A model generated the notes under the pieces. That model was not told the origin of the DNA and ran no database searches. It saw nothing but the letters and a program-made list of their open reading frames with translations. Positions 1-5,080 of a DNA stretch of 5,080 bases are shown piece by piece (the stretch's first letter is position 1; each line of letters starts with the position of its first letter). A program made the translations under genes and the position numbers. The DNA is from Cyclobacteriaceae bacterium (GTDB taxonomy: Bacteria; Bacteroidota; Bacteroidia; Cytophagales; Cyclobacteriaceae), in contig VFKK01000104.1 in NCBI GenBank assembly GCA_009885605.1, forward strand, positions 1 to 5,080, written 5' to 3'.

Positions 1-1
1 C

Positions 2-1288
2 TGGATGCTCGTGGGTGGGGATGATGCGTTCACTCATGCCTTGCTGACTTCTGTTGCTGTATTGGTGATTGCTTGTCCATGTGCTTTGGGATTGGCCACT
101 CCTACTGCGATCATGGTCGGTATGGGCAAAGGGGCCGAAAACCAAATCCTGATCAAAGACGCAGAAAGTCTTGAATTGGGACATAAAGTAAATGTAGTGA
201 TCCTGGATAAAACAGGAACCATCACGGAGGGGAAGCCGACGGTCTCTGATTTTCAGTTTGCAGGTGATGGACCAGTGAGCAGTGATCAGTCGCAGTTTTC
301 AGGAGCAGTTGGCAATCGCAGTGATCAGTCGGTTACCCCGTCATATCGATCGCAGAGAGATATCTCATTCTTTGAAAATGAAAGTCAAAGTGATCAGTCG
401 CAGTGGTCAGAAGATCAAAAGAAAAACTTGTCTATACTACTTGCTGTAGAAAGCAAATCAGAGCATCCATTGGCTGAGGCTGTGGTAAAGTTTCTAAAGA
501 ATGAAAACGTCGAATCAATGCAAATTGACAAGTTCGAAAGTGTAACGGGCAGAGGCGTGAAAGCCTGGAAAGATTCGAACTTGTTTCTGGTCGGCAATGA
601 AAAATTCTTGGTTGAAAATGAAATAAAGCTTGATTCCGAACTTCTTCAAACAGCCAAATCATGGAGCAACGAAGCTAAAACAGTGATCTTTTTCGCGGAT
701 GAATCAAAAGTTCTGGCGACACTGGCAATCTCAGATCGGGTAAAAAAATCCTCTCAATCCGCTATCGAAAAACTCAAATCAAATGGAATTGAAGTGTTCA
801 TGCTTACCGGCGACAACCAGCAAACTGCAGCCGCGGTAGCTAAACAAGTTGGGGTGACAGATTTCAAAGCAGGGGTCATGCCGTCAGACAAGGCAGATTT
901 CATCAAAGAGCTGCAGGCTAAAGGAAAGATCGTGGCAATGGTTGGTGATGGCATCAACGATTCAGAGGCTTTGGCTCAGGCAGATGTCAGCATCGCAATG
1001 GGACATGGTTCAGATATTGCAATGGATGTGGCTAAGATGACCTTGATCACTTCAGATCTGGAAAAAATCCCACAAGCATTTAACCTTTCTACCTTGACTG
1101 TCAATGGAATTAAGCAAAACCTGTTTTGGGCATTCATTTATAATTTAATTGGAATCCCGATCGCAGCAGGAATCCTCTACCCTATCAATGGTTTCCTTTT
1201 GGATCCCATGATCGCCGGAGGTGCAATGGCACTGAGTTCAGTTTCGGTGGTAATGAATAGTCTGAGGTTGAAGGGGATGCGGATTTGA
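2..1288 (+). CDS. copA: Cu(I)-exporting P1B-type ATPase, 5'-truncated by window edge
   Basis: This is an inner-membrane pump that would export Cu(I) from cytoplasm to periplasm using ATP. The frame is already open at base 2, so the N-terminal metal-binding domain(s), the first membrane helices and the actuator domain lie outside the window. Counting Met at base 5 as residue 1, one sees the membrane CPC motif (24-26), the phosphorylation site DKTGT (Asp68), the P1B-specific His-Pro of SEHPLAEA (154-155), TGRG, VGN, TGDN (268-271) and GDGIND (314-319). The last two helices carry YN (379-380) and MALSS (408-412). CPC plus YN plus MxxSS is the Cu(I)-type (P1B-1) signature. All catalytic motifs are intact, so the gene looks functional. 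The oddity is a 67-residue stretch between TEGKP and LLAVE where I expect about 20; it contains three SDQS copies encoded by repetitive DNA. The copper chaperone and oxidase downstream support the assignment. Specificity for silver as well as copper cannot be excluded. Confidence 0.95.
   Translation, partial: WMLVGGDDAFTHALLTSVAVLVIACPCALGLATPTAIMVGMGKGAENQILIKDAESLELGHKVNVVILDKTGTITEGKPTVSDFQFAGDGPVSSDQSQFSGAVGNRSDQSVTPSYRSQRDISFFENESQSDQSQWSEDQKKNLSILLAVESKSEHPLAEAVVKFLKNENVESMQIDKFESVTGRGVKAWKDSNLFLVGNEKFLVENEIKLDSELLQTAKSWSNEAKTVIFFADESKVLATLAISDRVKKSSQSAIEKLKSNGIEVFMLTGDNQQTAAAVAKQVGVTDFKAGVMPSDKADFIKELQAKGKIVAMVGDGINDSEALAQADVSIAMGHGSDIAMDVAKMTLITSDLEKIPQAFNLSTLTVNGIKQNLFWAFIYNLIGIPIAAGILYPINGFLLDPMIAGGAMALSSVSVVMNSLRLKGMRI
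251..410 (+). repeat. Repetitive DNA inserted in frame within the copA N-domain
   Basis: The 14-mer GCAGTGATCAGTCG occurs at 279-292 and 318-331. A longer shared block, AGTGATCAGTCGCAGT, occurs at 281-296 and 389-404. The AGTGATCAGTCG core starts at 281, 320 and 389, so the spacings are 39 and 69 bases; both are multiples of three and every copy reads Ser-Asp-Gln-Ser. The surrounding text is full of CAGT words (TTTCAGTTTGCAGG, GCAGTTGGCAATCGCAGT), unlike the rest of the gene. It lies between the phosphorylation motif and the His-Pro motif, where related pumps have a short loop. The outer limits are approximate. I infer that an intergenic-type repeat invaded the gene and was tolerated because it kept the frame; the comparison with other pumps is from memory. 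Confidence 0.7.
331..375. repeat. Possible palindromic repeat element nested in the copA insertion
   Basis: Between the second and third AGTGATCAGTCG copies lies a different segment. It holds the perfect 10-base palindrome GAGATATCTC (357-366), CGATCG (347-352), and ATATC (343-347) that can pair with GATAT (359-363) around an 11-base loop. The motif order GTCATATCGATCGCAGAGAG then ATATCTC resembles, from memory, the widespread GTCATTTCGA-type short palindromic repeats of Bacteroidota genomes. The similarity was not checked, so the family label is inference; the palindromes are seen directly. Confidence 0.4.
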
Positions 1289-1408
1289 TTAGGGAATGGG
1301 AAATAGGGATTAGGAGATTGGGGATTAAGAGATTAAAGATTAAGAGTTTAAGGGGATAAGAGACCAATAACTGAAAAGCGAAATATTCAAATCTAAATCT
1401 TATGTCTA

Positions 1409-1435
1409 ATATCTCATGTCTATATCTCATGTCTA
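1409..1435. repeat. Tandem duplication, 13-base period
   Basis: ATATCTCATGTCTA occurs at 1409-1422 and again at 1422-1435, sharing one base. It lies within the central part of the copA-copZ intergenic repeat region and suggests slippage or local duplication. Confidence 0.8.
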
Positions 1436-1451
1436 AAATCCTAAAATTAAT

Positions 1452-1479
1452 CCGAAATCTAAAATCCGAAATCTAAAAT
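1452..1479. repeat. Perfect tandem duplication, 14-base unit
   Basis: CCGAAATCTAAAAT occurs twice without a gap, at 1452-1465 and 1466-1479, with looser relatives (CTAAAATCCTAAAATTAAT) just upstream. It is part of the same degenerate intergenic repeat region. Confidence 0.85.
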
Positions 1480-1555
1480 CTTACGTCTTCAATCTCTTAT
1501 CTCTTTTCTCCTATTTCTTACATAAAACATCTAAATAATCTCTAAAATCAAGAAT

Positions 1556-1771
1556 ATGAAAACTCTGAAATTCAAAACCAACATCAAGTGCGGTGGATGT
1601 ATCGCGGCGGTTACTCCTCACCTAAATTCTGCCGAAACAGTGGAAAAATGGGAAGTTGACACCGCAAATCCGGACAAAATCTTGACTGTTCAGGGAGAAG
1701 ACCTTTCTGAAAAAGAGGTAATCGAAAAAGTTAAGAAGGCAGGTTACACCCTCGTTAAAACAGAAGGTTAA
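1556..1771 (+). CDS. copZ: CopZ-like HMA-domain copper chaperone
   Basis: A 71-residue cytoplasmic protein made of a single heavy-metal-associated domain (ferredoxin-like fold). The metal site is Cys12-Gly-Gly-Cys15 in the first loop (NIKCGGC), and the C-terminal AGYTLVKTEG matches the end of this fold. There is no signal peptide and the length is typical for a free chaperone. By family knowledge it would bind Cu(I) and pass it to the ATPase encoded upstream. The start is the only ATG that gives a full first strand (MKTLKFKTNI); it follows an A-rich leader without a recognisable Shine-Dalgarno sequence, which is normal in Bacteroidota. The next gene begins 47 bases downstream on the same strand, so the two are probably co-transcribed. 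The gene is separated from copA by repeat-filled DNA and may have its own promoter. Mercury or another soft metal as ligand is possible, but the neighbours favour copper. Confidence 0.88.
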   Translation: MKTLKFKTNIKCGGCIAAVTPHLNSAETVEKWEVDTANPDKILTVQGEDLSEKEVIEKVKKAGYTLVKTEG

Positions 1772-1818
1772 TCCCTTTCTTTCAATAAGTAATTATTCAA
1801 AAAACTAAATCTAAAACT

Positions 1819-2271
1819 ATGAAACGCATTCTCTTATTCTCATTCTTCTTTGGTTTGGCTTTGATCGCTCATGCTCAAAACTCAAACCCTATTCTCACAA
1901 ATTACCTCAAACTGAAAGATGCTTTGGTGGCGAGTGATGTCACTAAATCTACCAAGGCGGTTGCTGAACTTAGCAAAAGCATCGATGCTTCTCAAGAGTT
2001 TTCGCAGAAAAATGAACTGAAAAAGCAGGTTGTTGTAATGGCCAAAACTACGGACCTTGAAAAGCAAAGGTTAGCTTTTGCAGATGTCTCAACCACTATT
2101 TGGGCAGCAGCAAAAAGCCAAAAATGGAGTAATTCGGATCTTTTTTATCAGTACTGCCCAATGAAAAAGGCCTATTGGTTGAGTACTGAATCGGCCATCA
2201 AAAACCCATATTATGGTTCAAAAATGCTTGCATGCGGAAGTGTGAAAGAGACACTCCCTAAGAAGAATTAA
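1819..2271 (+). CDS. Exported DUF3347-type protein, likely periplasmic copper-binding accessory
   Basis: A 150-residue protein starting with a Sec signal peptide: MKR, a hydrophobic stretch (4-17), and a likely cut after AHA (residue 19). The mature part is mostly helical, with two Lys-rich helices (about 25-75) and a helix around 80-105. It ends with the motif I associate with DUF3347: YCPMKKAYWLS (Cys113, Met115) followed by NPYYGSKMLACGSVKE (Met136, Cys139). The paired Cys/Met positions suggest a soft-metal site, but this is inference; the domain has no assigned biochemical role that I know of. The family often occurs beside, or fused to, heavy-metal efflux components in Bacteroidota. The setting between a copper chaperone and a multicopper oxidase fits a periplasmic copper-binding or delivery role. 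ATG at 1819 is chosen because it gives a complete signal peptide; no Shine-Dalgarno sequence is evident. Confidence 0.82.
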   Translation: MKRILLFSFFFGLALIAHAQNSNPILTNYLKLKDALVASDVTKSTKAVAELSKSIDASQEFSQKNELKKQVVVMAKTTDLEKQRLAFADVSTTIWAAAKSQKWSNSDLFYQYCPMKKAYWLSTESAIKNPYYGSKMLACGSVKETLPKKN

Positions 2272-2440
2272 GCAATCCTTTAAAGAAGCTTTTCAACCAG
2301 AAGAAGTATTCTACCAAATAACTGGCTGGAAGACCGATGACCGAAGAATCCAAACTCAAACGTCTCTCGGGTATTCAATAAGTAAACTCCCAGTAACAAG
2401 ATTTACCTACCTAAAGAAATTAAACAAACCAAGTATCTGA
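2246..2440 (+). other. Open frame without ATG between the DUF3347 gene and the oxidase
   Basis: The 168-base gap from 2272 to 2439 has no obvious gene. One frame stays open from 2246, just after a TGA at 2243-2245, to a TGA at 2438-2440 that overlaps the oxidase ATG. It gives about 64 codons with a protein-like reading (for example FKEAFQPEEVFYQITGW and LGYSISKLPVTRFTYLKKL). It has no ATG, and its first part overlaps the end of the DUF3347 gene. It may be a chance open frame, a gene remnant, or a small protein with an unusual start. I do not recognise the reading. A weak CCAG/CTGG pairing in the gap is too short to call a terminator. Confidence 0.2.
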
Positions 2441-4815
2441 TGTTAATGATCAATAGAACAGGGCTAATACTGGCAGTTGGCTTCTTTGCTTTCGCCAGTG
2501 AATCCCTGGCCCAGAAAACAGTCGAATACGATCTCTATGTCAGAGACACTATTGTCAATTTCACCGGAAAGGATAAGCCGGGAATCTCTGTCAACGGTCA
2601 GATTCCCATGCCTACTTTGCATTTCACCGAAGGCGACACCGCCATTATCCGAGTGCACAATAAAATGCACCACGAGACTTCTATTCACTGGCATGGCCTG
2701 ATTATTCCCAATGAGCAAGACGGTGTTCCTTATCTCACCACGGCTCCTGTCAAGTCGCACGGAACGCATACTTTTCGATTCGTACTAAAACAAAACGGTA
2801 CTTATTGGTACCATTCACACACAATGCTTCAGGAGCAAGTCGGCATGTACGGCGCTCTTGTGATCCATAAACGAGATGAAAAACCACAAAACGAAGAAGT
2901 AGTCCTTCTCAGCGATTGGGCCGACGAGGATCCGCATCAAATAGAGCGTTCGCTCCATTATGCAACGGATTGGTATATGGTTAAGAAAAACTCTGTTCAG
3001 AGTTATGCAGAAGCAATCGGCGAAGGAAAGCTGAAAACAAAATTCAACAATGAACTGAAGCGCATGCATGCGATGGATGTAAGCGATGTGTATTACGAGA
3101 AATTTCTGGTCAACGGAAAAGACAGTATCGAGCGCAAGCAATACAAACCCGGCGAGAAGGTCAGACTGAGAGTCATCAACGGAAGCGCATCCACTTATTT
3201 CTGGCTGACATATTCAGGAGGAAAAATCACCGTCGTCGCCTCAGACGGGATGGACGTGGAGCCAATAGAAGTTGACCGATTGATAATCGGGGTTTCGGAA
3301 ATCTACGATGTGGAAGTAACCGTGCCTGCATCAGGAAAAATGGCTGAATTCCTCTCCACTTCCGAGGATCGGATGGGTTCAGCGTCTGTTTGGCTGGGTT
3401 CAGGAGAAAAGCTTCCTGCAACTCCCCTGCCCAGACTTGATTATTTCGAAGGGATGCAGATGATGAATGACATGATGACCATCGGTGGCAAAATGAACGA
3501 TATGGGCATGAACATGAGTCTCCAACAAATGGATATGAATGCAGTCATGTATCGGGAGTTTACCGAGCCGGCCATGCCTTCGGAACCAGAAAAAATGGAT
3601 AACAGCACGATGGATCATTCTAAAATGGACCAAAAGAAAATAAATCCTGAAAAAATGGATCATTCTGGAATGGGAGCTGAAAAAATGGATATCACCAAAA
3701 TGAATACCAGTAAAATGGATCATTCCAAAATGAATTCCGGAAATATGGATTCCACTAAAATGGACCATAGTAAGATGAACCATAGCATGCAGTTGAATCC
3801 GGGAGAAATAGTAACCCTGAATTACAACATGCTGAAATCACCAGTCAAAACCACCCTTCCCGAGGGGCCGGTTCGCACACTGGAGTTTGAGTTAACCGGG
3901 AACATGAACCGATATGTCTGGACGCTGGACAATAAGACTATTTCGGAAAGCGACAAAATCCTGATCAAACAAGGAGAAAATATCCGGATCATTCTGAAGA
4001 ATAATTCCATGATGCGGCATCCCATGCATTTGCACGGGCATTTTTTCAGAATTGTCAATGAAATGGAGGAATATTCACCGTTGAAAAATGTACTGGATAT
4101 CATGCCGATGGAGACTGACACGATCGAATTCAATGCATCCGAAGAATACGGGGACTGGTTTTTTCACTGTCACATCCTCTATCATATGATGGCAGGAATG
4201 GGTCGGATTTTCACCTATGAAAACACGCCCCCAAATCCTCAGATCCCCGATCCTCGCTATGCTTTGAGAAAAGTCTATGCTGATGATCGTCGTTTCTTTC
4301 TGGGAGCAGAAGTTGGTTTGGAAAGCAACGGTTCGGATGGTGAAGTCACGCTGATGAACACCCGATGGATGATGCAAACAGAATGGAGAGTAGGGCTAAA
4401 TGCCAAAGCGGGATACGAAACAGAAAGCCACTTCGGAAGGCTATTGGGTCGAAATCAATTTGGTTTTGCCTACGTCGGATGGGATTTCAGATATCGCGAA
4501 GGCGGAGAAGATGAGAAAAGTATTTTTGGTCAAACCAATACAAAGGATAATAGAAATGTAGCTCATCTTGGATTTCAATATACCGCACCTTGGTTTATTG
4601 AGGCTGATTTGAAAGTTGATCACACCGGATATGTCAGACTTCAGTTGAGCCGCCATGATATTCCAATCACCAAGCGGGCAAGACTTTGGGGAATGGTCAA
4701 TTCTGATCTGGAATATGCATTTGGCGCACGGTATATCGTCACCAAGTATATCTCAGCATCTTCTCATTATGACAGCGACATGGGCTTGGGAATCGGGGCA
4801 ATGTTCACCTATTGA
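2440..4815 (+). CDS. Multicopper oxidase (PcoA/CopA-type) with Met-rich tract, fused to CopB-like outer-membrane barrel
   Basis: A 791-residue exported protein that would oxidise Cu(I) to Cu(II) and bind copper in the periplasm. Signal peptide: residues 1-25, hydrophobic core 8-19, likely cut near SLA-Q. The three cupredoxin domains hold all copper ligands: HWHG (His83, His85), HSH (His125, His127), HPMHLHGH (His527, His530, His532) and HCHILYHMMAGM (His576, Cys577, His578, His582, axial Met587). A Met-rich insert (339-450; 26 Met) between the second and third domains includes 13 pentapeptide units. Residues about 606-791 are a strand-rich extension resembling the CopB barrel (APWFIEADLKVDHTGYVRLQLS), ending in Phe-Thr-Tyr as expected for an outer-membrane protein. 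Family oxidases usually stop near the HCH motif and CopB is a separate protein, so this is a fusion. No twin-arginine motif is present. Met3 (2446) is an equally possible start. No frameshift or missing ligand. Confidence 0.92.
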   Translation: MLMINRTGLILAVGFFAFASESLAQKTVEYDLYVRDTIVNFTGKDKPGISVNGQIPMPTLHFTEGDTAIIRVHNKMHHETSIHWHGLIIPNEQDGVPYLTTAPVKSHGTHTFRFVLKQNGTYWYHSHTMLQEQVGMYGALVIHKRDEKPQNEEVVLLSDWADEDPHQIERSLHYATDWYMVKKNSVQSYAEAIGEGKLKTKFNNELKRMHAMDVSDVYYEKFLVNGKDSIERKQYKPGEKVRLRVINGSASTYFWLTYSGGKITVVASDGMDVEPIEVDRLIIGVSEIYDVEVTVPASGKMAEFLSTSEDRMGSASVWLGSGEKLPATPLPRLDYFEGMQMMNDMMTIGGKMNDMGMNMSLQQMDMNAVMYREFTEPAMPSEPEKMDNSTMDHSKMDQKKINPEKMDHSGMGAEKMDITKMNTSKMDHSKMNSGNMDSTKMDHSKMNHSMQLNPGEIVTLNYNMLKSPVKTTLPEGPVRTLEFELTGNMNRYVWTLDNKTISESDKILIKQGENIRIILKNNSMMRHPMHLHGHFFRIVNEMEEYSPLKNVLDIMPMETDTIEFNASEEYGDWFFHCHILYHMMAGMGRIFTYENTPPNPQIPDPRYALRKVYADDRRFFLGAEVGLESNGSDGEVTLMNTRWMMQTEWRVGLNAKAGYETESHFGRLLGRNQFGFAYVGWDFRYREGGEDEKSIFGQTNTKDNRNVAHLGFQYTAPWFIEADLKVDHTGYVRLQLSRHDIPITKRARLWGMVNSDLEYAFGARYIVTKYISASSHYDSDMGLGIGAMFTY
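3595..3789 (+). repeat. 13-unit, 15-base-period Met pentapeptide repeat inside the oxidase gene
   Basis: Codons 386-450 divide into thirteen five-codon units, mostly Met-Asp/Asn-x-x-Lys, such as MDHSK, MDQKK, MNTSK and MDSTK. Met opens every unit except the fourth, which begins with Ile401 (ATA). The final unit is MNHSM. Synonymous changes between units (GAT/GAC, TCT/TCC/AGT) show that the array is not a very recent expansion. Met and His residues in such tracts bind Cu(I) in PcoA/CopA-type oxidases, so it is probably a flexible copper-collecting loop. Confidence 0.93.
4246..4812 (+). other. CopB-like outer-membrane barrel domain, C-terminal part of the oxidase
   Basis: Residues about 603-791 follow the last oxidase motif after a Pro-rich linker (NTPPNPQIPDP). 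The segment alternates polar and hydrophobic or aromatic residues in strand-length runs, for example FFLGAEVGLES, WRVGLNAKAGYE, FGFAYVGWDFRY, VAHLGFQYTA, YVRLQLSRHD and GLGIGAMFTY. The order, with APWFIEADL in the middle and a terminal aromatic residue, resembles the CopB copper-resistance family, where about 200 residues form the barrel. Assignment is by memory of the family pattern; a lone beta-rich domain of another type is possible. Confidence 0.7.
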
Positions 4816-4895
4816 GGAAATGGGTTGAAGGTCAATAGGATATTGGTAATTAGGTTAATGGTTAAAAGGATTAAGGAATCAAGAGTTATGGTGAA
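4816..4895. repeat. Degenerate G/A-rich repeat tract after the oxidase stop
   Basis: Directly after the oxidase stop lies a run of G/A/T words (GGTCAATAGG, GGTAATTAGGTTAATGG, AAAAGGATTAAGGAATCAAGAG). These resemble the G/A-rich half of the copA-copZ intergenic region, which also begins right after a stop codon. No T/C-rich partner half is seen here before the next gene. The remainder of the gap, to 5029, shows no gene, no convincing terminator and no clear promoter. Confidence 0.45.
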
Positions 4896-5029
4896 AAATG
4901 TCATTTCCAATTCAGCTTTGAGGATTTTGGTTACGGGTATTTAGGAAGAAAGCCCGTTCGTATAAAATTCAGAGGTTATTTGAAAAGTCAAAGACATGAA
5001 TCTTATCTTTCGATTCTTAAAAATCACCA

Positions 5030-5080
5030 ATGAAATCACCCAAAACCCTGGTCTTTCTTTTAGGATTCATTCTAATTTCA
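5030..5080 (+). CDS. Start of an exported protein, truncated by window end
   Basis: Seventeen codons (MKSPKTLVFLLGFILIS) run open to the window edge. Lys-Ser-Pro-Lys followed by an unbroken hydrophobic stretch looks like the start of a Sec signal peptide or a lipoprotein signal. The leader is A-rich (TTAAAAATCACCA) without a Shine-Dalgarno sequence, as for the other genes here. It is on the same strand as the copper genes and 214 bases beyond the oxidase, so a further periplasmic or envelope copper protein is plausible, but nothing in the visible residues says which. An alternative ATG at 4996 in another frame is also open to the edge, but its product has no signal-like N-terminus. Confidence 0.55.
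   Translation, partial: MKSPKTLVFLLGFILIS

Larger units (their letters stand above)
1289..1520. repeat. Degenerate intergenic repeats forming a long imperfect inverted repeat
   Basis: The gap between copA and the chaperone gene (267 bases) has no supported gene. It begins just after the copA stop with a G/A-rich tract built of words such as GGGATTA, GAGATT and AAGATTAAGAG. It ends with a T/C-rich tract of words such as ATCTAAAATC and AATCTCTTATCTC. The two halves are partly complementary: GAAATAGG at 1300-1307 pairs with CCTATTTC at 1510-1517, and AAGAGATT at 1327-1334 pairs with AATCTCTT at 1491-1498, in properly nested order and with further near matches around them. A transcript could fold into a long, interrupted stem. 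It may be a decayed repeat element or a processing or attenuation structure; the sequence does not decide. No clear TAnnTTTG promoter was seen. Confidence 0.65.

Noticed and set aside
279..404. Repeats as a CRISPR array
   Set aside because: Only three short copies with unequal spacing (39 and 69 bases), in frame inside an intact ATPase gene, and no cas genes.
432..662. 76-codon minus-strand frame within copA
   Set aside because: It lies opposite intact ATPase motifs (His-Pro, TGRG), has no recognisable domain and no promoter or start context.
1185..1430. 81-codon minus-strand frame across the copA end and intergenic repeats
   Set aside because: Half of it reads the last copA helix backwards and the rest is degenerate repeat (LLIFNLLIPNLLIP), so it is a by-product of repetitive DNA.
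2477..2701. 74-codon plus-strand frame inside the oxidase gene
   Set aside because: It is out of frame with the oxidase over its conserved first domain (HWHG region) and has no family resemblance.
3400..3783. 127-codon minus-strand frame rich in Ile-His-Phe repeats
   Set aside because: It is the antisense reading of the Met pentapeptide array: each ATG reads as CAT (His) on the other strand, which also keeps stops away. The plus-strand oxidase explains it fully.
4933..4957. Possible terminator hairpin ACGGG...CCCGT after the oxidase
   Set aside because: Only five base pairs around a 15-base loop, with no T run after it, and more than 100 bases beyond the stop; too weak to call.
4970..4985. 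Possible Bacteroidota promoter element near GGTTATTTG
   Set aside because: It lacks the two-base spacer of TAnnTTTG and no matching -33 TTG element was placed convincingly.

Overview
The window looks like a chromosomal copper-handling cluster from a Bacteroidota bacterium, probably of the Cytophagales (Algoriphagus/Cyclobacteriaceae type). The reasons are the A-rich leaders without a clear Shine-Dalgarno sequence, the family set (a P1B ATPase, a short HMA chaperone, a DUF3347 protein and a Met-rich multicopper oxidase) and the degenerate G/A-rich and T/C-rich intergenic repeats. The taxon is inferred from style and families and was not confirmed by a search. All supported genes are on the + strand.

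Layout. 2-1288: C-terminal two thirds of a Cu(I)-exporting P1B-type ATPase (copA), cut by the window edge. Its N-domain loop carries an extra stretch of about 45 residues made of repetitive DNA (about 251-410). 1289-1555: intergenic, filled with degenerate repeats that form a long imperfect inverted repeat with short tandem duplications. 1556-1771: a 71-residue CopZ-like copper chaperone. 1819-2271: a small secreted DUF3347-type protein with conserved Cys/Met residues. 2272-2439: a gap with an unexplained open frame lacking an ATG. 2440-4815: a multicopper oxidase with a 13-unit Met pentapeptide tract and a C-terminal CopB-like outer-membrane barrel fused to it. 4816-5029: intergenic, again starting with degenerate G/A-rich repeats. 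5030-5080: the first 17 codons of another exported protein, cut by the window end.

How the genes work together (inference from families): the chaperone would carry Cu(I) in the cytoplasm to the ATPase, which exports it to the periplasm. There the multicopper oxidase would oxidise Cu(I) to Cu(II) and bind copper through its Met-rich tract, held at the outer membrane by its own barrel. The DUF3347 protein is a candidate periplasmic copper-binding accessory.

The parts most worth a second look are the in-frame repeat insertion in the ATPase, the oxidase-barrel fusion with its strictly periodic Met tract, and the inverted-repeat intergenic region. I saw no wholly unknown system. No RNA genes, CRISPR arrays, transposases or convincing promoters or terminators were found.
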